DNA of 64,000 nt from NCBI GenBank assembly GCA_920105625.2, contig OV050032.1:23767351-23831350 (forward strand). Direction: 5' to 3'. The notes under the pieces are model-generated. The model was given only the letters and a program-made list of their open reading frames with translations. It searched no databases and was not told where the DNA came from. The DNA comes from Clusia tigrina (Eukaryota > Arthropoda > Insecta > Diptera > Clusiidae). Position numbers and translations under genes: made by a program. Shown in pieces: positions 24,701-35,799 of this stretch. Every line of letters begins with the position of its first letter. Positions within the stretch are counted from its first letter, which is position 1.

Positions 24701-27700
24701 TTAATTATACCCTCCTATGGCATCCCCAGACTTCACGTTATTCTATTTTTTGTTGGGCATATTTTTTGTTGTTTGTTGCAACCACAGAAACATGCTAATG
24801 AGCGGAAAAGAGGGTGAAAGAGCATCTTGAGCATTATAATGATAAATATAAATTGTATGCAGAGCACAGCGTCTGGAAGTATCGCATAAATAAGTCAGAT
24901 GCGGCTGGTTGGTGGCGTATTTTTAATTTGATTAGTATTTTATTTTACGCTTTACGGTCATAAAATAATTAAAAGCGTATAAAGTACACTTGCGAGTAAA
25001 TATATATATGCAAATATATATAAATATGTATTTATGCATGCATGTGTGTGTATGTGTGTGTGTGTGTGTTCATAACAACAAGAAAATCAGAGACAGAATC
25101 ACATTCCTCAGCTGATGGTGCTGCATTTATATCTAACTAACCGAACTTAGAAACACACACGCACTCTCATCACTCACACACACACAGGCACAGACACTCA
25201 CACAAATCATAAATTTAAGGTTTTTTTTATATTTATGCCATTTTAATATGTTCCACTTCATTAAAGCAGCTCTTCATCATATCCCATAAACTAGGCAGGT
25301 AACACACACCCATACATAGTCGTACAACCAACCACACATCCATGCCACAAACTGTCGTCTATTGAGCAGATACGTTATTTACTCTACTTGAGCAGCACGC
25401 ATAAATTAGATAAATAAAATAAAATAAAATATTATAATGTTCATTTTATGAAATCACAATATTTTCAAAATTAATTTATTGCTCATCCGCCGCATGTTGA
25501 CAAAGTGTTCATTAGTGGTGGGACGCTGTGCAGCCCACAAAAGCCAAAACAACAAAAGAACAGACCCCGAACAACACAAACAACGCCGCATTGATTTTGT
25601 TTTAATTTGAAATTGTTTGACAACGTCGAAATCGGGATTTAATTTAATTTCACTACAGCAAATTAAATTAAATTATGGAAAGAACCCCAACAAAGGTCGC
25701 AGAGGTCGCCCAGATCAACCAGACAATCAATGATGTGATTAAGTTTAGGAAATTGTTCTCGGAAGTGTCCATAATTTGCCCAGATACACACGCATTTGCA
25801 TTTGCATATTACATGAGTTTGGGTCATTTAAATGCGAATCAAGACAATTTTGTAGTCGTACTCTTTATGATGGTTTCATTTAATTACATTAATATTGCAC
25901 ATAATAAGTTCTAAAAGCAGCGCTGGTGCATGCGGGTCCATCTACCAAAAATCTTGACGTATTGTTTCAGCGCACACATTTGCTTGTCTTGTTTTTGTGC
26001 AACATAAGCCCAGCTCCTCACGTTGGCACCGTGTTACACCAGCTGAGCACATATGACTCCATTTGTTTATTCTTTATCTATACATCTGCCTGCCCAGTCG
26101 CCCGTCAGAGTCTGTCCCATTGGCAAGTCTCATTACGTGCTGGTCTGTACTCGTGTTTGTGTTGAAATCGGAGAAGCCTTGTACGACATCGTTATTGGGC
26201 ATCGCTAAAAATAATATACTCATACCTAAATTGTTGGAATTGTCGCGTCTCTGTGGGGAGGGACTCCCTGCTTTGTGCCCGGTTTGTCGTCCACTTGTGT
26301 GAGCAACAATATATCAAACGCTCACTTTAGCCCCATTGATACCTTGTTTATGGTTTCGCTTTGTTTACACGAATGCCCGACACGCATGCGCAATTGATCT
26401 TGTACACTATTTACACAGATGTTTACTTTCGCGTTGGCCACCAGCTTGTGACTGTATGGACGCGTGTGAATTAGCATTGTTCCAAACTACATCTGCCAGA
26501 TGGGTACTTGAATATATGATTATCTGGAGAGGCAGAAACTGCCACATTCACTTGATCTTGAGGTGGCCAAGCTACAGAACTGATGGATTTATCGCCAAAT
26601 AGAAAATAAATAGCGACATGCTATATATTCTGTTCTTTCTTCATGAAGCTTTCGAACGTCGGAAGATAAATCGATTATTTTGGCACTACTCACAACTCGC
26701 CAATGCTAGCAATAAGACAGAAGGAGTAGCAGAATATACGCAGATATCGCACAGCCGATTCGAACCGAATTTGCAGTCGGTAAGTGGAATAGTCGCCTAA
26801 GAATCTGCAGCTGCTGGAACAATGCGATTACTTTCTTTTCAACATTCAAATCAAATTTCAGCGATCGTCGTTTCATAAAATGTCTGCGCTGGCTTAAAGC
26901 TAGAAACCAGCAGCAGCACACTCACTGCCAGGCAAAGTCAGTAGGAGGTATCGTAACAATTCCCACTCGTCCACGGAACACACCGCGTCTTTGTGATCGC
27001 TCACAAGGACTTCTGATGTCGATGCAGCGTCTGCCGGGCTTGATTGTTGCAAGGCATGAGGCCCAAATTTCACTACGAGTTCAACAAAATCCCTCCAAAT
27101 AAACAAAAATATGGATAAAAAAGCAGCAGAAATGCTTGCAATGCCACTTAATTTAATTCAGTTTAATGATGCAAAAAATGAATCAAACATTGGGTGCGCC
27201 TGCTCGCATTTGTTGCCGGGCATACAAATTTGTTGTCTTTCTCTGCCATCTCTGCAGACCCGTCGTGGCTTCATTGTCGTGGTTTTGGACGATTCCATTT
27301 CATCATTTAGCTTACAGGGGTAAAGCAATGGAAAAATAAATCTAAAAATGCACAATTCAAGCACAATAAAAAGAGCATATTTAGGGCCCAATTTGGATGC
27401 TGCAATATATCAACAACAACAACCACACAAACAGCAACAATGTAAAAGAGCGCCGCTGGCACCGTGATACGAGTACTTCGCATTCTCTGCTTCCACTTTT
27501 GCTCTTCTAAATGCATATTTTCGACACACAAAAAATACAATCAAAAAGGATGAGCAATCAAAGCAACAACCACAATGGCAACATTTTCCGCTTTCCTTAC
27601 AAACACAAAACACCAGAAGCCATCTTAAGCACACGATGAGAAGCTGCTGCGCTGCAAGTCACGTTGTAAACAATTCCGCTGCCAACTTGTAGCAAAGAGT

Positions 27701-29140
27701 TCAAACAATTCAGTCTCACAAGTGCAATTCGTGCACGGATCGCATGCCAGCAGCAACTAACCAACCAACCGCCTGCTGGCTGCCGCTGGTGCGGCTGCTC
27801 CGGTTGGCTGTGTTGACTGCTGACAGTTGTCCCAGACTGCTCGCTGACTGTTGTCCAGCGTTGACATTGATGCCACATGACTTGATGTTTCCTTTTCCGT
27901 TGGAACTTTTTGCGTCTGCCACTTGCATGTTGCATGCATGTATGCATGTGTATGGATGTGTATGGGGCCATGAATATCTCCAAATACGTCTGGCCGACAG
28001 CGATTACCGATGCGAAGCAACTGACAAGTGCAGAACTTTTGCTGTGAAGAAGCGACTCAATGAGGCGTCTGCATTGTTGGTGACATGCACAGACACACTG
28101 ACGCAACGGATGGACGAACGGACGAATGGATGACTGGAAAGGCTCCAGTTTACATATATGGTAAAATCTGTTTCGTTTGTAATGCCCCTTCATGTGTCCA
28201 TCTATATGGTCGTCTTCGTTATAAGGTCAAAACAGCATTTTTTACCTGTACTTACAAGCACTTGGCCATTTGTTGAGTCGTTGCATTTTATTTATGTATG
28301 CTGAGAAGGTAAATTGTCCTAATTTGGTACGATAATTAGTCGTGTGCTCGGGCACTGCTTATGTAAGTCATCCTCAGATGCTGCTGTATAAATCGAGATA
28401 CAGTAATGTGGATTTGGGTGTACCCAAGATGGAAAAAATGGTGAAATAAAAATCTGAATGTGCTTTTACTTCTTTAGATGCCAACTATAAAACATCAGTA
28501 TAATTTGAGACAGAGAATTGCACAATTTTTAGTATTGCAGCTCACGGTGTATCAAAATACGCCAAAATTCACATTCACCTAAGCAAAGAGGCTTAGGCCC
28601 TGAAGGTAGCATGCTATCAGCCACTCAGTTACTCTTTAAGTTCTCTCTCATAATATCTAAATATTATTTATTAAACAGATATTCTGCTTTTCTTTGTTTC
28701 TTAACCAACGCAGTGTTTCGAAGCCTTCGATACACGAGATAAATATGTATATCGAATCTAAATACTTGCTACCTAGAGATATGACGAGATATGTATAGAC
28801 ACTCCTTAATTTACAGCCCTATACGATTAAACTGTGTCCAAGTTTAAATTGCATATTCTGCAATGAAGAGTATCAACCATATACTAATTTCTTAGGAGAC
28901 TGCTCTGCATTAACACGGTCAAGATTCAATATACCTACTTATACACTGTCTACTTATAATTTGATGTCTCTGTATACTTATTGTCTGATAGTAATCTTTC
29001 ACTCACTGCAACCAAATAGAATCAGGCGTATCTATGTTTGAGTGCCAACCACATTTCCTGGCTGGAGTAACTCGCAGCAGAGTTCTCAGCAGGATAATCT
29101 CTCTTTAGTTGATAAGCACGGAGGGTCCGTTCTTGGTTTC
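20905..29140. other. gene desert, nothing recognised
   Basis: More than 8 kb without a supportable exon. Notable content: a (GTT)n tract at 21753-21792 explaining the poly-Val and poly-Cys frames there, a GT run near 25044-25070, and a small palindrome at 22087-22114 (ATACATACTTA arms). A 198-codon minus frame at 27597-28193 overlaps several other open frames in GC-richer DNA, has no recognisable domain, and is treated as chance. Confidence 0.4.
21753..21792. repeat. (GTT)n microsatellite
   Basis: About 13 uninterrupted GTT units. Confidence 0.95.
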
Positions 29141-29142
29141 TA

Positions 29143-29256
29143 GTATTCGAAGAGTACAGAATACACAAAGAGGCCATAATGATCGAAGGAGTACACAATA
29201 CACAAAGAGGCCATGATGATCGAAGGAGTACCAATTACACAAAGAGGCCAGAATGA
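29143..29256. repeat. 37-bp minisatellite, 3 copies
   Basis: The word ACACAAAGAGGCCA starts at 29163, 29200 and 29237, exactly 37 bases apart. The units also share GATCGAAGGAGTAC. The first unit is the most diverged at its left side and the third ends within the unit. 37 is not a multiple of three, so it is not a coding repeat. Confidence 0.92.
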
Positions 29257-29259
29257 TTT

Positions 29260-31600
29260 CCATAATTCAAGAAATGAAGGCAGTCAAGCGTGTAACTGGT
29301 GCACATTACTATCTGTTTTCCGTTTTTCATGGGCGTTTGGCAAATTTGCAAGAGAATTTTTTTGGTCATAGACATTTCTGAGCATAGAACAGGCGATGAG
29401 ACAAAATTATGACGTATACTTTTATAATTCGTATCCGCAGTCGAAGCATAAAGTCTTGATATTGATGCATCTAAAACTTTTACTTAAAAAACTCAAGAAG
29501 TGTGAGGAACCCAGTTGCAACCATCCAGTTTGTGGCAACCTATAAAATTTAAATAGTTGGAACCAAATTTTACGCTCAAAGAGATTTGGGAGATTCTTAA
29601 ACTTGTATTTTCGTTCTACACTCAAAGAAAATGTTAACTCAGCGTTACTTTCGTTCGAAGAAGAACAAACCAGAATTTCTCCAAAACAGTCCCAGTGAAT
29701 TTATTCTTAATTCCCATATCGAAAATTAAACAATGCCCTAATGAAACCTCATCGTTCGTTTACGCTCCTCCAGCAGTCCTCCATTTCTCAAATCTGCAAT
29801 TAGTTTTGATACATTTTCGAAACAAATTGCTTCCAATTACAAATCAGAACCAAAACAACAAGAACAAAAACAGACAATATTAGTGCAATCTGCGCCCGAA
29901 TATGCTGCGCTATCGCAAATAGACACATCGTAATTACATGACTCCAAAGTGCGTACTCGGGTTGCATTGCTGTAAGCTGCTTGCCATTTTATTGCGCTTT
30001 GGTGCGCTCGTATTTATGTCAGCCGTTGCACCGCATCCCCCACAGAGCACTTATGCACATCCGAGTAGGTGCACACTTACATGCCCACAACGAGCGCCCC
30101 ACGCTGCCAAGTCTGTGCATGCAGATACGCTTTTATGAGCCAGTTACCTCATTTCTGCTGGGAGGAAGATGGTTGGCGAACGGGCGTCTCTACGCGGGGC
30201 ACATATGTCGGACCGGGTGCGTACAAATTCACAACAAATAATTCGCTGAAATTTCACAAAAGCAGCAAGAAGTAAAGTAACAAACAAAAAATATGGTATT
30301 AAATTTACTTTTGACGTAAGTGCGGAGGAAGCACCAGGCCAGGCAGGCCAGGCAGGCATTAGCATGGCCACTTTGATATGATAAAGGAGGAACATATTTT
30401 ACTTTTCGCTCTGAACAGTGCGTAAGTGCGTGCATGAGTGAGCATGCCAATTGCCAGTCGGCAATCGATGAAATTGAACTTCCGACTGACACACACAGAC
30501 ACACTGCTGACTGACTGACTGACGCATGCATACGCGCATACGAGTACTCCTCATGCGTGAGCACACAAATATCCAATAAATAAAGCAAACCCGTTTAAAG
30601 GCTTTCTTCAATTAGCAATTGTACTCGCATCTCAGGCCCAAATGCACGCAGCAATGTACCCAAGACTTGGTCGTAGTTTGTCCATTTGCGCTGAACTGAA
30701 CTCCCTCCACACGCTCGGTGCGTGCGTGCGGGTAGGTGCGTTTGCCAGTTTGAGGGCGGTGGGGTATGAACGAGTACTTTAATTATAATTTATCTTTTGT
30801 AATTATGCGCACATAAAAATTCCTCTGCTGTTTTCTGTTTGTTTGTAGTTCGCATTTTTCTTCGATTTACTTTGATTTCTGCTTTATATCCGTCGATGAT
30901 TTGAAATGATTTTTAAAACAATCATTAAAAGATATACGCCCGTATATATGTGGGGGAAACTTCTGCTGAATATGAGTCGCTCGCCCATGAGAAGTTGATG
31001 AATGGCGTTCGCGTTCGCATTCGCATTCGCTGGTGCGTTCTGTGAATTCCGCATTTATGCCAACCAACCAAATCAAATAAACATTTATAAAAAAGAATGA
31101 GCAAAATATAAAATAAAATTTGATTTAATTAATGCATTCCGCCATGTCCGTCCTAGCTTTCTTCCGTCCGTTCTGTCCTTCAGTACGCTGTGTTGTTGGT
31201 GGCCGCCTTTGATTGAATGCCTTTCAGCAGAATTCAACAATTTGCGAAAAAATCAACAGCTCAAAATGCTGAATGAGTACGAAGCAGAAGTGCTGCCGTT
31301 TGATTGAGTTGCGACCGCAGGAAGGCGTTTAGTTGCAAAATATCAACGCGGCTCTGTGGTTACGTAAACGCTTGTTAGGCAAGTTGGGTGCTGATTTCTT
31401 GCCCCCTAGACGCATTGTAATTGCTCCGTGATGGATGGTAGGAAAACAGAAAATAATCAAACAAGCCTCAGGCGGACCCACACATACGTAGCAGAGCGCA
31501 CATTCATATGCGTGAACTCATTGTGGACCAAAGCCAGCACATAGCACAGCATCGCTAGCTAAAAGATTTTGCAATTTCTCTCAGGTGCCAATCGTTGGCC
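29260..31600. other. intergenic, nothing recognised
   Basis: Several overlapping 60-120 codon frames occur around 29938-30611 on both strands, none with a motif. A short GGCCAGGCA direct repeat lies at 30337-30356. Confidence 0.35.
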
Positions 31601-31605
31601 CAGGG

Positions 31606-33668
31606 CAGAATGCCATTTTTGGGCGCTTAATTCGAAAAATGAATATTAGATATCACCAAAAATATTATTGTTCGGATCAAATAGATAAAATTCCTGATCA
31701 CTGTTCGGAAGAATTGCTATTTTTTATGCATTGGTTCGCTAGCTATGACCTCGTAAAGTTGCAGTTTGATTTCATTTTCGTTGAAGTGAAGTTAAAAACA
31801 GTTTTTTTTCTATAAATCGTGATATTCTTTTGGTCATATTTCAGATAATTAGATAAACCAGTGATGGAGACTTCAACTTCAGGTATTTTCTGACGAATTG
31901 CCCAATATATGGTTTTTTTTTAAATTTATATAAATATTATTAAAAATTAAGCAGTTTTTATATATATGCAGGGATAAAGTGTTAAGGCATCGTCGAGGCG
32001 GTTATAATTCCATAATATTTTAAAAATATAGATATTTTAGTATGTGCTTGCAAAAAAGTAGAGTGTCCTTTTCTACCTTTTCGGAGAAACTAAATTTTTT
32101 AATTAATAACTCATACCAGTGATATCAGCAAGCATAAACAAATCACTAAAAGAAACCAATCCACTAAAATTGTATTTACATACAAAATGGGGATTTGATG
32201 GAAGTAGTTGTCAATCTCAATAGAAGCAGGCCATTTATTAACTCAAGCCATACTGATACCTCGGTGTCCATTACTTCTATAGTACCATTAAGACTTCCAT
32301 ATGAAAATAAAGTAATTTGGCAGAACCCTAGACCATGATCAACCAGGTTTTGTGGACCTTTAAAAACACAATTCATTAAAGAGTCGGATGCAATTTCCAA
32401 AACTAAAAGAGATCGTGTTCAAAAAGCAGTAGAAAATCTGTGCCCAACAAGAATTAAAATTGAAACAAATCTGATGGAAACAGAGCACTCATTACTCCTA
32501 ACTATGGTGGATGGGAAAGTCTGTAATGCTCTTACGGATACAAAGTCACCACATAAATATTTTTTATGTGGAGCAGCAAGTGCCGATTCCAACTCAGTTG
32601 ATGAGATGATTACAATACCCGTGAATACAGAGCACTTGCAGTTGGGATTATCCATTCTTCTCGGATGGATACGATTTTTTGAGTGACTATTGCATTTAGC
32701 CCACAAACTGCCAATTCAAAAATGGAAGGCAGTATCTTCTGATGAAAAAAAAAACTGTCTCTAATACTCAGATTCAAATAAGAAGCGATTTTAAAGCCAA
32801 AAGGGATCAATTGTTGATCTGCCAAAGCCAGGCTTTGGAAATTCGAATGACAGTAACACTGCCAGAAAATTTTTCCAAAACGCAGAAATGGCAGCAACTA
32901 TCACTGGAATAAATCTTATCCTAATTACAAATTTACACACTATTCTAATGGTTGTTTCAAGTGATCATGAAATTTATGTTAGAAAATTCCGCACCTTCAT
33001 GCATGATACTGCAAGATTATTTGTGACAGAGTATCCATGGTTCAGAATGACTCCTACTGTGCATAAGTACCTCATTCATGGACCTGAATTCATACAACGT
33101 GCTCTTTTACCAACAGGTCAGTTGTCTGAGGAAGTTCAAGAAGCCTCTAACAAGGAATGCAAAACATTTAGAGAGGAGTTTTCTCGGAAGTGTTCTCCAC
33201 AAAAGTCCAACGAGAACGTTTTCCAAAGGCTGTTGTTGAATCCAGATCCAATTGTATCCAGCCATAGGGAATTGCCTGAAAAGGAACTGCAAAGTCTACC
33301 AAAAATGGTAGCACAACTTCTATTGCCGAGCCGGATAGAGGTTGAAAACGAGGAAGATGAATACTCTGATGTGGAGACTGATGAAAACTAACAGAAAATT
33401 ACAAATAATAAATAATAACAAAATAATAAATTGAATGAATACATGAGCTATTTTATACTCAAATCTGAGTCATTATAAAAAATTCAATTTACGGGGGCTA
33501 TCGGGGCGTATTAACGTAAACATACATTGTTAAACAAACATTGTTTCCCCTTTAAACTATGCCTAAAAATGTTTGATTTTTCTTAAAATAGGTGTCAATA
33601 AATAGAATTGACAACAATTTGGGAGAACTTCAGCTGCCCTGAATTAAGCGCCCAAAAATGGCATTGTG
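31606..33668 (+). mobile_element. Transib-family (RAG1-related) DNA transposon, decayed, 2063 bp
   Basis: Two 28-bp terminal inverted repeats, 31606-31633 and 33641-33668, match at 27 positions. The right end, read inward, begins CACAATG, the heptamer-like start typical of Transib ends; the left end has CAGAATG. Between them is a transposase related to RAG1 (see 32182-33391). The length is within the range expected for a degraded Transib. The five bases outside each end (CAGGG and CCCCT) are not identical, so the target duplication is lost or the ends have mutated. The first ~500 bases inside the left end hold no recognisable N-terminal coding sequence. Confidence 0.85.
32182..33391 (+). pseudogene. 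Transib transposase, RAG1-core-like, with stops and frameshifts
   Basis: KWGFDGSS (about 32185-32208) carries the first catalytic Asp codon at 32197-32199. A change of frame follows, then one frame runs from about 32245 through LRLPYENKVIW, FCGPLKTQF, TMVDGKVCNALTD and KYFLCGAASADSN (CxxxAT-like zinc/ICGA motif of Transib and RAG1). In-frame stops lie at 32336-32338 and 32684-32686 (the usual FEC reads FE-stop). Another shift comes near 32745-32815, and then PKPGFGNSNDSNTARKFF leads into a 167-codon open end with PWFRMTPTVHKYLIHG and GQLSEEVQEASNK. The Glu region of that last motif (33128-33133) aligns with the RAG1 catalytic Glu. The acidic C-terminus ends at 33391. Known Transib proteins are ~650-700 residues. 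This copy is non-functional. Confidence 0.85.
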
Positions 33669-33999
33669 CCCCTGTGTGTGTTTCGTAGTCTGGTCAGTCG
33701 CATGCACCCAGTATAAATGAGAAGCGAACGATGCAATGTCGACGACTTGTACACGTGAGCTGTAGTAGAATTATAACCAGGTAATGAGTCTAAGAACAGT
33801 TTTGTATGATCAACTTCTTTTTTTGGACAGATAAAAATCATGTTTTTTCATGTGCAAATTGAGCTCTACACATCTCAAAAGAATCTAAACCGAACTTGTT
33901 TTTCCCGTGTGTTTGTTGTAATTTTAGCACATGCGATATTTCACTTCGCAGGCGTTTTCCCTGATAATGATTTTGTCATGTCCTTGCATGATTGGCAAA

Positions 34000-34216
34000 T
34001 TATTATTATTATTAATATGATTATATCTTACACGATAATTAATTATGAGTGCAAGGTGTTAGGGGACTGAGTACTAGCTACAGAGGCTTTCGACTCGAAG
34101 AGAAAAGGATTTTATAGAAAGAAGCATTTTGGAGACCAAGCCCGTGGCAGGATTTGAACCTGCGACTCTCGGGGTGTGAGTCCAGCATGCTTACCACTAG
34201 ACCACGGAGGGTGGCT
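34000..34216 (-). repeat. tRNA-derived SINE, copy 5
   Basis: This is the most tRNA-like head on the minus strand (TGGTCTAGTGGTAAGCATGC with B box GGTTCAAATCC). Body and ATT tail are as in the other copies, and it shares the TTCGAGTCGAAAGCC segment with copy 4. It lies 330 bases right of the Transib element. Confidence 0.85.
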
Positions 34217-34219
34217 TAG

Positions 34220-35238
34220 TAAAATGAATATGTCCGGAGACTAGTAAAGAGAGCTGAAGTCCCAGTATTGAATATGTGTAAAACCTGGGTAAAAACTATA
34301 AGAGAAGAGCATGACAAAATTGTTACCAGGTGCAAGCCTGAGAAATCGAATCGCAGTGCCAAAACTACAACATAGAAAAAACAACAATTGAACGTGAATT
34401 TGAGAAGCCATTTCTTGTTCTCTAAGAAGCTTTGCAGTTTGAAAAATACAAACTTACGCATGTGCAAAACTGTAGTAGTGTGGCTGATTTTCTTCAGAAT
34501 TCTGGTTAACCAATGATAAGCAAACCTATACAGATTGCCAACTAAGGAGAAAGAGACATTTTTTTTGACGTTTGAAAATTTGAAGTTTAGTGTCGCTTCT
34601 CAGTGTTCTCTGATACAACTCTTTACCTTGTATTCATTTTGGTAAGCCAGCGAGTTTTTGTAGAAAGACTGATTGAGACTGAGTCTGAGGCTTTGTAGAG
34701 AGATTGGGAGAATTAGATGGAGGGAAAGCAGAATTTGGCGATAATTCTCGATAAGACAGCGTGATTGAGGATTGAGATTTTTTTAGGTTCGAGCAGATTT
34801 TGACACTAATGGGCGAAACAAAATAGAGAATAGCAAACATGGTATAGATGATTCGCATGATCGATGGAAGTGATGTACCTGACTCAGAAAACGCACCCAC
34901 AGCTGTTAAAAGTACGAGAGAAAGGAATTTTCGGAAAATTCATTCTTATTTAAAACATGTGAATTTCGATGTTATTGCGCTACAAACGAGTATATATAAA
35001 ATTGGAAACTGTTAATGAAAGATCGTAGGTTACATTTGAATATTGCCAATGTATAAAGAAAAGTTTAAAAATAGCAGTTACATAGGTTGAGATGCTTTTT
35101 GACAGGTGTGACAAGCACTCGCTAAAGGCTCATCTCCTTTAGTGTTCACCACCTCCACCATTACTCCGATATTTTCATATAGATACAAGTATTTACACCC
35201 ACCAAGATGCGTGTTTTTATGTAAATCTTTTACTCACT
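34220..35238. other. intergenic, nothing recognised
   Basis: Minus-strand frames at 34216-34467 and 34634-34900 have no recognisable domain. Nothing else seen. Confidence 0.35.
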
Positions 35239-35240
35239 TA

Positions 35241-35484
35241 AGGTGCAGAGTGACGTAATGCAGAAACGGCAACAAAAACAGAATCCAGTACAATTGCAAG
35301 AGAAACTACAAAATTTAACAATAGGAAATTAATGTTTGGCGACTGAAGAGAAACAATTCACCGTGAGTTGTTTCTGTTCTGTCCCCAAATGTTGATGATT
35401 TCTGTCTTTATTTGTATAGTTCCTGTTGAAAATGTACTGGATTATGTTTCAGATCCCGTTTCTGCTTTATGTCACTCTGCACCT
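35241..35484. mobile_element. palindromic MITE, 244 bp, TA-flanked
   Basis: The two halves are inverted copies of one another along almost the whole element. The ends read AGGTGCAGAGTGAC in both directions. Further in, the matched blocks are GCAGAAACGG, AATCCAGTACA, and near the centre GAAACAAYTCACSG. A TA dinucleotide flanks each side (35239-35240 and 35485-35486), which points to Tc1/mariner-type mobilisation. There is no coding capacity. Transcribed or single-stranded, it would fold into one long imperfect hairpin of about 120 bp. Confidence 0.9.
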
Positions 35485-35799
35485 TAGGTGTGTACAGAGT
35501 TAATACTCTTGTAGTTTATAGTTTGTGTCACTGTATACTTAGTTTCGGTAGGATCAACACAAGCGATGACCATCTCGTGAAACAATCCGCACTACTATGC
35601 AGTATTTCTGTGTGCCCTACGTATTTATTTCTTGGGTATTCCTGATGTGCTTCATTTCTCAACAAAACAAAGGGATCTTATCTTAGATACGTCATCGCGC
35701 TACTAATCACCGGAACGGGCAATCTTCTATTCTATCTTTCTTATCATATACCCATACACTCGTAGTGCTTTACAAAAATTCCCATATTTACTTTTGCAG

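Noticed and set aside
27597..28193. 198-codon minus-strand frame
   Set aside because: Open frames exist on both strands over the same DNA, there is no recognisable domain, and Cys/His/Gln-rich composition follows from local repeats.
31606..31644. Full 23-spacer recombination signal at the Transib left end
   Set aside because: Only the heptamer-like end is present. The position expected for the nonamer is merely A-rich on the left and not A-rich on the right.
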